Below, one piece after another: positions 44,505 through 54,855 of a DNA stretch of 64,000 bases; within the stretch, counting starts at the first letter, position 1; each line of letters opens with the position of its first letter. This stretch comes from JACKII01 sp965202745 (lineage in GTDB: Bacteria; Pseudomonadota; Alphaproteobacteria; Bin95). The notes below the pieces were generated by a model, which was not told where the DNA came from, ran no database searches, and worked only from the letters and a program-made list of their open reading frames with translations. The translations under genes were made by a program, and so were the position numbers. The stretch is taken from assembly GCA_965202745.1 (NCBI GenBank), contig CBDBCB010000017.1, positions 1 through 64,000 on the forward strand, written 5' to 3'.

Positions 44505-45428
44505 TTAGTCTTTCTTAAGCGTTGCGGCGACTTCTGCGGCGAAGTCGCTTTCCTCCCGCTCGACGCCCTGGCCCAGTTCCATGCGGACAAAGCCGGTGCA
44601 GGTCACAGGCGTCCCCAATTCCTTGGCAAGCTCTTCGATCGCTTTGCCGACGGTTTTGTCGGGATCTATGACGAAAGCCTGCTCCAGAAGAACGGATTCT
44701 TCGTAGAACTTGCGCATCCGGCCATCGACCATTTTCTCGATGATGTTATCCGGCCGGCCCGAAGCCTTGGCTTGTTCCACCAGAACAGCCCGCTCGCGCT
44801 CCACATCATCCTGATTGACCGACTCGCGGTTCAAGGCCAGCGGATTGGAGGCCGCGACGTGCATCGCTACCTGCTTGCCGATTTCGGCCAGCCGAGCGGC
44901 ATCGCCGCTGGATTCCATCCCGACCAGCACGCCGATCCTGCCTTTGTTGGCGGCGGCGGTGTTGTGCATGTAGCTCGCGACGACGCCTTCGCTGACCGAC
45001 AGTTGAGCCGACCGGCGCAGCGTCATGTTCTCACCGATGGTGGAAATGGCGTCGACCACTGACTGGCTGACACTCTTGCCATCCGGCAACGTGGCGGCGT
45101 TGAGCGCGTCAATGCTGGAGCCGTCTTCGATCGCGGCTTCAGCCAATTGGCCGACCAGTTCCTGGAATTGGTCGTTGCGGGCGACGAAGTCGGTTTCCGC
45201 GTTGAGTTCGACCAATGCCCCTTTATTGCCGGCGGTTGCCAGCGCCACGAGCCCTTCGGCAGTGACCCGGCCGGCTTTTTTAGCGGCGGCGGCTAAGCCC
45301 TTCGTGCGCAACCAGTCGACGGCAGCTTCGATATCACCGTCGGTTTTGATTAACGCCTTTTTGCAATCCATCATGCCAGCGCCGGTTTGTTCCCGCAGCG
45401 CTTTAACTTCTGCAGCACCAAATGCCAT
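44505..45428 (-). CDS. tsf: Elongation factor Ts
   Basis: Nucleotide exchange factor for EF-Tu, 307 residues. AEVKALREQTGAGMMDCKKA at the N-terminus, TDFVARNDQFQ and VAMHVAASNPLALN are diagnostic. rpsB normally lies directly upstream in this block but is absent; a divergent LysR gene lies there instead, so the promoter must be in the 173-bp gap. Confidence 0.96.
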   Translation of the reverse strand: MAFGAAEVKALREQTGAGMMDCKKALIKTDGDIEAAVDWLRTKGLAAAAKKAGRVTAEGLVALATAGNKGALVELNAETDFVARNDQFQELVGQLAEAAIEDGSSIDALNAATLPDGKSVSQSVVDAISTIGENMTLRRSAQLSVSEGVVASYMHNTAAANKGRIGVLVGMESSGDAARLAEIGKQVAMHVAASNPLALNRESVNQDDVERERAVLVEQAKASGRPDNIIEKMVDGRMRKFYEESVLLEQAFVIDPDKTVGKAIEELAKELGTPVTCTGFVRMELGQGVEREESDFAAEVAATLKKD

Positions 45429-45601
45429 AGTTCGATTTTCCTTGAGTCCGGGAAGCGGCGGTTAGCTGCCCCTATTTACGCGCTATCAAAATGCGTGTTG
45501 GTGTCGCGCCGGTAAATCAGGGTATTAATTCCGTCACCCCTTGCGCGAATTCACCAGCGATCTATATCCTATTTTGCGGTCAATGCAAAGGCGGGACAGC
45601 C

Positions 45602-46573
45602 ATGGATACCCTTCAAAGTATGCGCATCTTCTCTGAAGTGGTGGACTCCGGTTCATTTTCAGCAGCAGGCCGAAAGTTTGGTCTGGCAGCGTCGAGTGTG
45701 TCGCGACAGGTCGGCTCATTGGAAGATACGCTGGGTGCTCGGTTGCTTAACCGCTCTACCCGCAAGCTATCCCTGACAGAGGCTGGCCGGTTGTACCATG
45801 AGCGGGTCCGGCAAATTCTGGCCGACGTGGAGGATGCGAACCGCTCGGTCAGTCATCTGGAAGCAATCCCGCGCGGCATGTTGCGGATCAATGGGCCGAC
45901 GGTATTCGGGCGGTTGCACATCGCGCCGCATTTGCCGGAGTTTCTTCGGCGTTTCCCCGAAATCGACATTGACCTGACCCTGACCGACCATTTCGTCGAC
46001 GTGATCGAAGAGGGCTCTGACGTTGTAGTGCGCGTCGGAGGCTTGTCTGATTCTAGTTTGTTTGCGCGGCGGTTAGCCCCGAACCGTCGAGTCATTTGCG
46101 CGACGCCGGCCTATCTTGAAAAGCACGGTCGGCCAACCAAGCCCGCGGAATTGGCTGAGCATACCTGCATCGTCTACAAGCTCCAATCTACCACCGGTAC
46201 CTGGCATATTTGCTGCGGCGAGTCGGGCGCGAAGGAGCAGGTCCAGGTGCACGGACGCCTGACGGCCAACAACGCAGAGGCATTGCACGAGGCCGTGCTC
46301 GGCGATGTTGGGATTGCATTGCTACCGATCTGGCTGGTCGGGCAGGACTTGCAGGACGGACGGCTGGAGCGTGTCTTGCCGACGCTAGAAGCCGACCTGA
46401 CCAAGGACGAGACGTCTATCCACGCGATCTATCCGCACAAACGGCTCCTGTCGGCGAAGGTGCGGGCCTTCGTTGATTTTCTGGTCGAGAAGTACCAGCC
46501 GGTGCCGTATTGGGAGATTGAAGAAAATCTGCCCGAAACGCCGGTGAGCAAAGAACCGGCTATGGCCAAATAG
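45602..46573 (+). CDS. LysR-family transcriptional regulator
   Basis: 323 residues. The winged helix is MDTLQSMRIFSEVVDSGSFS to LEDTLGARLLNRSTRKLSLT; the rest is a substrate-binding-like effector domain. The start at 45602 follows GGCGGGACAGCC; an upstream extension to 45491 is unlikely. It is divergent from tsf and converges with the threonine-synthase-like gene; its target may be the 46.6-48.5 kb pair. Confidence 0.9.
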   Translation: MDTLQSMRIFSEVVDSGSFSAAGRKFGLAASSVSRQVGSLEDTLGARLLNRSTRKLSLTEAGRLYHERVRQILADVEDANRSVSHLEAIPRGMLRINGPTVFGRLHIAPHLPEFLRRFPEIDIDLTLTDHFVDVIEEGSDVVVRVGGLSDSSLFARRLAPNRRVICATPAYLEKHGRPTKPAELAEHTCIVYKLQSTTGTWHICCGESGAKEQVQVHGRLTANNAEALHEAVLGDVGIALLPIWLVGQDLQDGRLERVLPTLEADLTKDETSIHAIYPHKRLLSAKVRAFVDFLVEKYQPVPYWEIEENLPETPVSKEPAMAK

Positions 46574-46588
46574 GGGCTTGAGGTATGG

Positions 46589-47713
46589 TCAGTTAGCGAG
46601 AGCCGACGCGATCGCCTGCCCGGCTTTCAGGCCATGACCAGTTAGGATCAACACCGTTTTTTCATCGGCGCTGATCGATTTATCCGCCATCAGCTTGGTT
46701 AGCCCTGCGGCACCTGCTGCCGTGGTCGGCTCAACGTACCAGCCCTGCGACAGCAACTCAGCCAGTGCCCCACTGATTTCCGGTTCTGACACCGCAATCA
46801 CCTTGCCGCCGCTTTCGCGAACAGCATTGATAATCATGTCGCCACGCACGGGTTGAGCGGTTCCGATGCCATCAGCGATTGAGGGCATGATCTCTGGTGA
46901 GGGAGCGCCTTTAAAAGCAGCAACGAGCGGTGCGCAAGCCGCCGCCTGAACAGCATAGAGGCGCGGCATGCGGGTGATCTGCCCGCTGGCTATCAACTCT
47001 GCAAAGCCGATTGCCAATCCCAGGATGTTCGCGCCCTGACCGGTAGGCGTAACAATGGCGTCCGGTAAACTGAAACCACACTGCTCCCACAGTTCAAAGG
47101 CCAGCGTTTTCATGCCGTCGAGGTAGAATGGTTGCCACGCATGGCTGGCATAAAAGCTGGAATCAATGGCCTGCATCACCGCGTCGGTCGTGGCCTGCCT
47201 TGGCCCGGGGATGCGGTGCAGTTTTGCGCCCATTGCCTGGATCTGCAGCAGCTTCCCTTCCGGTGCAGCGGCTGGCGCGTAGATCTCGCAGTCTATGCCA
47301 GCTGCCGTTGCATAGGTCGCCATGGAGGAACCTGCATTTCCGCTGGAATCCTCCAGAATGCTGGCGACACCCCGCGCCAGCAATTCGTTCATGAGTACAG
47401 AGATGCCCCGGTCTTTGTAGGAGCCAGTGGGCATGAGGTGTTCGCATTTGAACGACACTGGCGGGCCTTGCCATTCCGCCTGAACCAGCGGCGTCCAGCC
47501 CTCGCCAATCGTGACTGCCTTTGCCGTGCGGATGGCGGCAGCGTATCGCCAGAGCGAGCGTTCGGCTGCGTTGATCTGTGACGGTATGATGCCCGAACCT
47601 GCGCTGAGTTCGATCGGCCCATGGTCATCGGGTGCTCGCCACAAGGGCGTTTCAACCGGCCAGGACTGGCCGGTTCGGCGGTTTTCGTAGCGGACGCTCG
47701 TTGTGGTAGCCAT
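46589..47713 (-). CDS. PLP-dependent threonine synthase-like enzyme
   Basis: A fold type II PLP enzyme of about 374 residues. The Schiff-base Lys is in MPTGSYKDRGISVLM; the phosphate loop is LEDSSGNAGSSMATYATAAG. It resembles threonine synthase of the shorter class or a related lyase. The ATG at 47713 overlaps the SDR stop (TGATG), so the pair is coupled; this favours a catabolic or side-chain-modifying role over primary threonine synthesis, which is an inference. Confidence 0.82.
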   Translation of the reverse strand: MATTTSVRYENRRTGQSWPVETPLWRAPDDHGPIELSAGSGIIPSQINAAERSLWRYAAAIRTAKAVTIGEGWTPLVQAEWQGPPVSFKCEHLMPTGSYKDRGISVLMNELLARGVASILEDSSGNAGSSMATYATAAGIDCEIYAPAAAPEGKLLQIQAMGAKLHRIPGPRQATTDAVMQAIDSSFYASHAWQPFYLDGMKTLAFELWEQCGFSLPDAIVTPTGQGANILGLAIGFAELIASGQITRMPRLYAVQAAACAPLVAAFKGAPSPEIMPSIADGIGTAQPVRGDMIINAVRESGGKVIAVSEPEISGALAELLSQGWYVEPTTAAGAAGLTKLMADKSISADEKTVLILTGHGLKAGQAIASALAN

Positions 47714-48489
47714 CAACCGGCCGTCACACCGGCATCGATCACCAATTCGGAGCCCGTCATATAGTTAGATTGGTCGCTCGCCAGGAAGAGGATGCCATTG
47801 GCAATGTCCTGTGGCTGTCCCAATACCCCGGTTGGAATGCTCTGCGAGGCACGAACGTTGAGGTCGCCGCGATTCCGGCCAGCCGCACCACCTGGCAGAA
47901 TGGCGTCCCAGATTGGTGTTTCGATGATGCCGGGATGGACGGAATTCACCCTGATTTTGTCGGCAGCGCCCTCCAGCGCCGCAGTTTTGGTCAGCAAGCG
48001 CACAGAACCCTTGGTCGCACTATAGGCGCTTAAGCCAGCGCGGTTGCCTCGCAGACCTGCGATGGATGACAGGTTGATGATTGAACCGCCGCCTGCGGCT
48101 CGCATGGCTGGGAAGGCATGTTTGATTCCCAGAAACACACCATCGCAGTTGACGGCCTGCTGTTTCTGCCAGTCGGCGAGGCTAAATGTCTCCAGCGGCC
48201 CCGCAATGGCGATGCCTGCATTGTTCACCAGCACATCCAGTTTGCCGAAGGCAGCGACGGTCGCCTCAATGACCGCCTGCCAGCGTGATTCGCTGGTAGT
48301 GTTCTGCTGTAGTGCCTGCGCCGTGCCGCCGGCAGCCGTAATTTCGGCAGCAACCGCGTCGGCGCTGGCCCCGTTGAGGTCCGTCACCATGACTGCCGCA
48401 CCTTCCCGGGCAAGGGTCAGGGCGGTTGCGCGGCCTATACCCGAGCCGCCGCCAGTGACCAGCGCGGCTTTTCCTATCTGCTGTCCCAT
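47713..48489 (-). CDS. Short-chain dehydrogenase/reductase
   Basis: 258 residues. NAD(P) site AALVTGGGSGIGRATALTLA, NNAGIAIAGP, the catalytic Ser in IINLSSIAG, and Tyr/Lys in SAYSATKGSVR; VHPGIIETP follows. The start at 48489 (MGQQIGKAALV) follows GAGGAGAATAGGG. Substrate unknown; operon with the threonine-synthase-like gene. Confidence 0.92.
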   Translation of the reverse strand: MGQQIGKAALVTGGGSGIGRATALTLAREGAAVMVTDLNGASADAVAAEITAAGGTAQALQQNTTSESRWQAVIEATVAAFGKLDVLVNNAGIAIAGPLETFSLADWQKQQAVNCDGVFLGIKHAFPAMRAAGGGSIINLSSIAGLRGNRAGLSAYSATKGSVRLLTKTAALEGAADKIRVNSVHPGIIETPIWDAILPGGAAGRNRGDLNVRASQSIPTGVLGQPQDIANGILFLASDQSNYMTGSELVIDAGVTAG

Positions 48490-48621
48490 CCCTATTCTCC
48501 TCAACTATCCGATTGTGTTTCGCACGTGGGCTTTGACATAGTACCAAAGCCTTGCATAGATGCACGCCACACCTCTATCGAACTCAAAAACAGCTCAAAA
48601 GCTTAGAATAGGGACGCCCGT

Positions 48622-50580
48622 ATGACTGACGTCACTTCCGGTCCAATTGCAACAGACCCCGCCGAACCGCCGTCAGAGCGCATCAGCGGCTGGGTACGGT
48701 GGCTGGTAATTATCGTTGGTACTCTGGGCATCATGTTGACCATGAACCAGGTGTTCAATTGGAATTTCTTCGGCGTCATGGAAATTTTCGGCGTCGATCT
48801 AATCATCGACACGTCGTTCTTCTACGTCATGCTGGGCACATTCCTGTCGCTGGTGTTTCTGGTTTATCCGCTCAGTCCAGGGGTAAAATCCAAGGTTCCC
48901 TGGTACGATTGGATATTCGCAGCAGCGTCAATGTTCTGCGCGTATTACATGGCGTATTTCGGTCAGACGATCATTCAGGAAGGCTGGGATATCCTTGCGC
49001 CGTTCGAAGCGACCGTTATTGCTGGCATAATTTGCGTGCTCTGCTTGGAAGCTGTACGGCGCTCCGGCGGGTGGATCTTGTTCGGTGTCTGCGCGTTTTT
49101 CTTCGTTTACCCGCTGTTTGCCGAGTACATGCCTGGCTTCCTTTGGGGACCGGAAAGTGCAGTTGAAGAGTTTGTCCGTCAGCATGCCATGGGCACTGAA
49201 TCGATTATCGGGCTGCCCATGCGTGTGGTCACCCGGCTGCTAATCGGGTTCCTGCTGTTTGGTTCAGCGCTGGTATTCACCGGCGGTGGTGAGTTCTTCA
49301 TGGCCTTTGCGACTGCGCTGTTGGGCAAGACCCGCGGCGGTCCGGCAAAAGTGGCCATTGTTTCCTCCGGCTTCTTTGGCTCTCTCTCGGGCTCCGTTAT
49401 CTCCAACGTGGTGACCACGGGCCAGATCACCATCCCGACCATGAAACGCACGGGTTACCCTGCGACCTACGCTGGTGCGGTTGAGGCCTGTGCGTCCACA
49501 GGCGGTGCCTTAATGCCGCCGGTGATGGGCGCGGTGGCCTTCATCATGGCCGAGTTCCTGAACGTCTCGTATTCGACGATCGTTATCGCGGCGATTGTTC
49601 CAGCCGTACTCTTCTACCTGGCGCTGATATTGCAGGCTGACAATTGCGCGGCGCGCAACGGGCTGAAGGGCCAACCGGCCTCCGAAATTCCGAACCTCTG
49701 GGATGTAGTCAAGGGCGGCTGGTACTATCTCTTCAGCCTGGCAATGCTGATCTACATGCTGATCGGCCTTCGCCTGGAGTCGCACGCACCGTATTATGCG
49801 ACCCTGGTGCTGCTGGTCAGTTCCCTGATCTTTGGCGGCAAGAACCGCATTACGCTTAACCGCTTCATCGACATGATGTTGGATGCCGTTAAGAACATCG
49901 TTGCCATCATCGGCATTCTGGTCGGTATCGGCATGATCGTCGGCGCGCTTGCTTACACGGGTGTCGGCCCGGCTTTCTCTGGCGAACTGCTGCAGTTCGC
50001 AGGCGATAACACCTTCCTGCTACTGGTGTTGGGTGCCGCGACCAGCTTCATTCTCGGGATGGGTATGACGGTCAGTGCCTGCTACATCTTCCTGGCGCTG
50101 GTAATGGGTCAAGCCATTGCCGATGGCGGGCTCGATCTGGTGGCCGGCCACCTGTTTATCCTCTACTGGGGTATGATGAGTTACATCACACCGCCGGTAG
50201 CGGTGGCGGCAGTGGCAGCGTCGACAATCGCAGGTTCGCATCCGATGAAGACCGGTGTCATGGCCATGCGCCTCGGCATCATCCTGTTCATCCTGCCGTT
50301 CTTGTTCGTCTTTAATCCGACGCTCATCCTGCATGGTGAATTCCTGGATATCGTCCACGATGTGACAACCGCCGTCATCGCGGTATGGCTAATTGCGTCT
50401 GCTCTGGAAGGCTGGCTGTATTGGGTTGGCCGGATTGAGTGGACCAATTTCCGCATCCCGGTGCTGGCTGCTGGTGCGGTTCTGCTGTTCCCGGGCGTTT
50501 ACAGTGACTTGATCGGTGCAGCTATCCTGGCCGCGGTCTTAATTCTCGGCCGGTTGGTGCTGAAACCGAAAGCAGCCTGA
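48622..50580 (+). CDS. TRAP transporter fused 4TM/12TM permease
   Basis: 652 residues with about 16 hydrophobic segments, a DctQ-like N-terminal half and a DctM-like large half (GSLSGSVISNVVTTGQITIP and GGALMPPVMGAVAFIMAEFL). Fused permeases of this kind usually work with a TAXI-type periplasmic binding protein; none lies in the neighbourhood. The acyl-CoA synthetase follows 60 bp downstream and may activate the imported acid, an inference. Confidence 0.9.
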   Translation: MTDVTSGPIATDPAEPPSERISGWVRWLVIIVGTLGIMLTMNQVFNWNFFGVMEIFGVDLIIDTSFFYVMLGTFLSLVFLVYPLSPGVKSKVPWYDWIFAAASMFCAYYMAYFGQTIIQEGWDILAPFEATVIAGIICVLCLEAVRRSGGWILFGVCAFFFVYPLFAEYMPGFLWGPESAVEEFVRQHAMGTESIIGLPMRVVTRLLIGFLLFGSALVFTGGGEFFMAFATALLGKTRGGPAKVAIVSSGFFGSLSGSVISNVVTTGQITIPTMKRTGYPATYAGAVEACASTGGALMPPVMGAVAFIMAEFLNVSYSTIVIAAIVPAVLFYLALILQADNCAARNGLKGQPASEIPNLWDVVKGGWYYLFSLAMLIYMLIGLRLESHAPYYATLVLLVSSLIFGGKNRITLNRFIDMMLDAVKNIVAIIGILVGIGMIVGALAYTGVGPAFSGELLQFAGDNTFLLLVLGAATSFILGMGMTVSACYIFLALVMGQAIADGGLDLVAGHLFILYWGMMSYITPPVAVAAVAASTIAGSHPMKTGVMAMRLGIILFILPFLFVFNPTLILHGEFLDIVHDVTTAVIAVWLIASALEGWLYWVGRIEWTNFRIPVLAAGAVLLFPGVYSDLIGAAILAAVLILGRLVLKPKAA

Positions 50581-50640
50581 TTTTGGCGGAGCAGCCGGGA
50601 CTCTGGTAGGGTGGCAGTGCTCTAATTAAGGAACTCTGTC

Positions 50641-52239
50641 ATGTTTGCCGGAACCCTAGCTGGTCTGCTGGAAGAGGCTGCAAAATCTGCCCCCAATTCC
50701 GCCGCGCTGATTGAACCGGCGCGGCGGACATCCTACACCGACTTGGATGAGCTGAGCCGCCGGTTCGCGGCCGGACTTGCAGCGCTTGGGATAGTCAAAG
50801 GCGACCGGATCACCCTTTGGCTGCCCAACACGCCGGCCCACTACGCACTGACCTTCGCTGTTTGGCGGCTCGGCGCAACCGTGGTTGGGGTGAACACCCG
50901 CTTCCGGGCCAAGGAAGTGGAAGACATCGTCGGGCGCACTGGCGCGAAAGCATTGGTCTATTGGCCCGGCTTCAAGGATATCGACTTCGAAGCCATCCTG
51001 GCTGAGATCGATCCCGCTGTGCTCGCGGGCCTTGAGATGGCTATTGCCCACGATGTCGATGGCGCGACGGATGTACCCGAACAAGTCCTGGGTCGCCCTG
51101 TGCATCGGCTTTCCGCGCTAGCGAATGCAGAAGCGATGACCCTGGATTGCGGCGGGCCTGATGTTCCAGCGCAGATTTTTACGACATCTGGTACGACGTC
51201 TGCGCCGAAATTTGTGCTGCATGCACACTGCTCGCTTGAAGAACACGCAAGGCGGGTTGCAGCGCACTGGAAGCTTGATGCGCCGGACGCCGTATTCCTG
51301 CAAACCGCACCACTGTGCGGAACCGTGGGGCTGGTGAATTTAATTGTTAGTGTGGCAGCCAAGACCCCGCAGGTGATCCGGACCCTGTTTGATCCGGCTG
51401 AAGCGGGCGAACTCATCAAGCGGGAAGACGTCACTCATGTCATCATTACCGACGAGATTTTGGTGCGGATGCTCGCGGGAAAAGCAGCAGCGCAGCTGTA
51501 TCCTTCACTCCGCATGGTCGTCGCATTTGGCATCAACCCCCCGTTGCAGGAACATTTGGAAGCGTTCGAGCAAGCCGGCATCTTTGGCAATAATGCTTAT
51601 GGAATGAGTGAGTGCTTGGCCTATTTCGCGTTACGGCCACGGGATGTATCTCACGCTGAAGTGATGTATGGCGGTGGCGAAGTGATCAATCCCGCCAGCG
51701 GTATGCGAATCCGCAACCTGGAAACCGGAGAGCTCTGTCAATCCGGCGAAGAAGGCGATCTTGAGGTTAGCGGACCGACTTTGATGCTGGAATATGCGGA
51801 TAACCCCGAAGCCAACGCCAAAGCCTGGACAGATGACGGCTGGTTGCGCACGGGCGATCTCGCCTATCTGCGGGAGGATGGGACGCTCGTCTATGTCAGC
51901 CGCATCAACGACATGCTGCGGCTCTCGGGCTTTCTGGTCAGCCCGGCGGAAATTGAGGCCGAATTGGAGAAAGACCCGGCGGTGGATCAGGCCCAGGTTA
52001 TCTCCATCAACACGGAGCGCGGTGTGCGGGCATTCGGCTTCGTGTTACCCAGTGGAGAAGGCGTGGTTGACGAAGCTCGTCTGATCGCCCATTGCCGGGC
52101 CCAACTGGCCAACTACAAATGCCCGGTGCGTATAGTTCCGGTGCAGGAATGGCCGTTGGCAATCAGTCCCAACACGATCAAAATTCAACGGGTGAAACTG
52201 CGCGATCAGGCCCAAGCGCTGTATGATTCAAGCCGCTAA
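50641..52239 (+). CDS. Acyl-CoA synthetase (AMP-forming)
   Basis: 532 residues of the ANL superfamily. The phosphate loop is IFTTSGTTSAPKFVLHAHCS; the A5 motif YGMSECLAYF, A7 motif WLRTGDLAYLREDGTLVYV and hinge SRINDMLRLSGFLVSPAEIE follow. The C-terminal catalytic Lys is probably in ISPNTIKIQRVKLRD. Starts after AAGGAACTCTGTC. Likely operon with the TRAP permease. Confidence 0.92.
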   Translation: MFAGTLAGLLEEAAKSAPNSAALIEPARRTSYTDLDELSRRFAAGLAALGIVKGDRITLWLPNTPAHYALTFAVWRLGATVVGVNTRFRAKEVEDIVGRTGAKALVYWPGFKDIDFEAILAEIDPAVLAGLEMAIAHDVDGATDVPEQVLGRPVHRLSALANAEAMTLDCGGPDVPAQIFTTSGTTSAPKFVLHAHCSLEEHARRVAAHWKLDAPDAVFLQTAPLCGTVGLVNLIVSVAAKTPQVIRTLFDPAEAGELIKREDVTHVIITDEILVRMLAGKAAAQLYPSLRMVVAFGINPPLQEHLEAFEQAGIFGNNAYGMSECLAYFALRPRDVSHAEVMYGGGEVINPASGMRIRNLETGELCQSGEEGDLEVSGPTLMLEYADNPEANAKAWTDDGWLRTGDLAYLREDGTLVYVSRINDMLRLSGFLVSPAEIEAELEKDPAVDQAQVISINTERGVRAFGFVLPSGEGVVDEARLIAHCRAQLANYKCPVRIVPVQEWPLAISPNTIKIQRVKLRDQAQALYDSSR

Positions 52240-52254
52240 CGGGGAGCTTGTTCC

Positions 52255-52528
52255 ATGAAGTTCGCGCCGCTAATCCCCATCTTCCGTAGCTTCGATGAAG
52301 CGAAAGCCCGAGAGTTCTATATCGATTTTCTGGGCTTCTCTGTAGAGTTCGAGTACCGGTTTGAACCCAATACGCCCCTGTTCCTGGGTTTGTGGTAAGG
52401 TCATTGTGTGCTGCATTTGTCGGAGCATCATGGCGATGCAACGCCCGGGTCCTCCATTCGGATTGAAGTGCCGGACGTGCATGCAGTGAACGGCGGAGCA
52501 ATACTCGGCCACGGTAGCGGCAGCGTTG
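52255..52528 (+). pseudogene. Glyoxalase-superfamily (VOC) protein with stop, truncated at IS21
   Basis: MKFAPLIPIFRSFDEAKARE, FYIDFLGFSVEFEYRFEP, then TAA at 52396; the same frame continues CVLHLSEHHGDATPGSSIRI and EVPDVHAVN up to the IS21 end. This is a bleomycin-resistance-like VOC protein with one nonsense change, its 3' end lost at the IS. It starts 15 bp after the acyl-CoA synthetase gene. Confidence 0.8.
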
Positions 52529-52586
52529 TGTTGTCGCGGGCGGCGTAAAAGTCGGCCACTTTTGTCCTTTCAATTAATGGGAGGGC

Positions 52587-54100
52587 TTGGGGATATTCAC
52601 CGTGGAATTGTATTTGAAGGTTCGCCACGCTCACTTTGAGGAAGGTTTGAGGGGGCGTCAGATTGCGCGGGATTTTGGGATCAGCCGGGACAGTGTTTCA
52701 AAGATGTTGGCGTATTCTGAGCCGCCTGGTTATCGGCGTACGGCACCGATCAAACGACCAAAGCTTGATCCTTATACCGAGCAGAGTGACCAGTGGTTGG
52801 CGGAAGACAAGGCCCGGCCTCGCAAACAGCGCCACACAGCCAACCGTATCTTTGAGCGGCTACGCGACGAATGCGCATTTGATGGTGGCTACACGATTGT
52901 CAAAGACTATGTGCGTTCGCCAAAGCGTGGCTCACGGGAGATGTTTGTGCCCTTGAGCCATCCCCCAGGGCATGGGCAGGCGGACTTTGGCGAAGCGTTG
53001 GTTGGTATCGGCGGGGTTGAGCAGAAGGCCTACTTCTTTGCCCTTGATCTGCCGCATAGCGATGCGTGCTACATCCGCGCGTATCCTGCGGCGAACACTG
53101 AAGCCTGGCTTGATGGGCATGTGCCCGCCTTTGCCTTCTTCGGCGCTGTACCGCGCTCAATCCTTTACGATAAGGATCGCTGCCTTGTGGCCAAGATCAT
53201 GCCAGATGGCACCCGCAATCGTACGCAGCGGTTCCGTGCGATGCTATCTCACTACGTGATTGGGGAGAGGTATGGTCGCCCCGGCAAGGGCAACGATAAA
53301 GGCAAGGGTGAGGGGCTGGTTGGTTACGGGCGTCGCAACTTCATGGTTCCAATGCCGCGGTTCGCGAACTGGGATGCGTTCAACGACTATCTTGAAGAAC
53401 AATGCCGCAAACGGCAGGCTGACATTCTGCGTGGCCACAAGATCAGCATCGGTGAACGACTGGGCGCTGATCTGGCGGCGATGCGCACCCTGCCAGCCGC
53501 GCCCTTTGAAGCTTGTGATCTGCAGAGCGGCTAGGTCACATCAACATCCCAAGGACGATTGCGTGGCAACGATTACTCAGGGCCGGTTGCCTATGGCCAC
53601 CGCGAGGGTTGGATCATTGGATCAAGGGCTTCGGTGACCGCGTCGTCATCGGGTGCGCCACCGAAGTCATCGCGGACCATCCCCGCTGCTATGACACGGG
53701 CGACATGATGTTCGATCCGGTACACTACCTGCCTCTCATCGAGCGCAAGATCATGTCCTTTGATCCAGCCACGCCATTGCAAGGCTGGGACTTGCCTGAC
53801 GCGTTCCAAACCCTCCAACGATTATTGGAAGCCCGGCAGGGCAAGGCCGGAAAGCGGGAATATGTTCAGGTACTGCGGCGGCTGGAGCGCTTTGAGCTGG
53901 AGGTTTTGCATCTGGCAATCAAAGACGCACTGCAGATGAGGGCGGTCAGCTTTGACGCAATCAAACACTTATTGCTTTGCCGGGTCGAGAGACGACCACC
54001 GAGACTGGATCTGGATGTTTACCCGTTCCTGCCCAGAACCAATATCGCAACAAGGGCGGCATCATCCTACATGAGCTTGCTGGCGGGAGATAGCGCATGA
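52587..54100 (+). pseudogene. istA: IstA transposase, stop and frameshift
   Basis: The first part (52587-53534) has an HTH (GRQIARDFGISRDSVSKML) and DDE core (PPGHGQADFGEALVGI, SILYDKDRCLVAKIM). It stops at TAG 53532-53534 after CDLQSG. The rest of IstA (GNDYS, VAYGHRE-like codons, then WIKGFGDRVVIGCATEVIAD to LLAGDSA at 54100) continues in another frame. At least one nonsense change and one indel lie at 53532-53625. The element is probably immobile by itself. Confidence 0.8.
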
Positions 54101-54855
54101 GCGATGCTCCAGAACTGCTTTTGGCGAACCACCTCAAACCTCTGCGCTTGCCAACCTTCTTGCGCGCGCATGATAAGCAGGCCCGCATCTGCGCCGCCGA
54201 AGGTGTAGATCATGGGCGCTATCTGGCGCGGTTGACGGAATTGGAACTGATCGACCGTGAACGGCGTATGGTTGAGCGCCGGATCAAATCGGCAAAGTTC
54301 CCGGCCGTCAAAAGCCTTGATAGCTTCGACTTCAAAGCGATCCCCAGCCTGAACAAGATGATGGTGCTGGCACTGGCGCGCGGCGAATGGATCGAGCGCA
54401 AGGAGAACGTCATCGCTCTTGGCCCGTCAGGAACCGGCAAAACCCCCGTCGCCCTCGGGCTGGGTCTGGCCGCCTGCCAGAAGGGTATGCCGGTCAGCTT
54501 CGTCACTGCCGCCTCTCTCGTGCATGAGTTGATGGAAGCCAGAGATGAGAAACGCCTGCTGCGATTGCAACGCCAATTGGCCAAGGTCAAGCTGCTGATC
54601 ATTGATGAATTGGGGTTCGTGCCGCTGAGCAAAACCGGGGCAGAACTGTTGTTCGAACTGATATCGCAGCGTTACGAGCGCGGCTCAACACTGATCACCA
54701 GTAATCTGCCGTTCGAGGAATGGACAGAACCCTTCGGCACAGAACGCCTGACAGGTGCCTTGCTGGACCGGCTGACCCATCATGGGAATATCCTGGAGAT
54801 GAATGGCGAAAGTTACCGCCTCAACCAAAGCAAATCCCGCCGCCCCAGAAGCTAA
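54097..54855 (+). CDS. istB: IstB ATPase helper of IS21 transposition
   Basis: 252 residues. AAA+ ATPase with Walker A LGPSGTGKTPVALGL and Walker B KLLIIDELGFVPLS. The residue after GKT is Pro where His is usual. The ATG overlaps the istA stop (ATGA). Reads clean. Confidence 0.93.
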   Translation: MSDAPELLLANHLKPLRLPTFLRAHDKQARICAAEGVDHGRYLARLTELELIDRERRMVERRIKSAKFPAVKSLDSFDFKAIPSLNKMMVLALARGEWIERKENVIALGPSGTGKTPVALGLGLAACQKGMPVSFVTAASLVHELMEARDEKRLLRLQRQLAKVKLLIIDELGFVPLSKTGAELLFELISQRYERGSTLITSNLPFEEWTEPFGTERLTGALLDRLTHHGNILEMNGESYRLNQSKSRRPRS

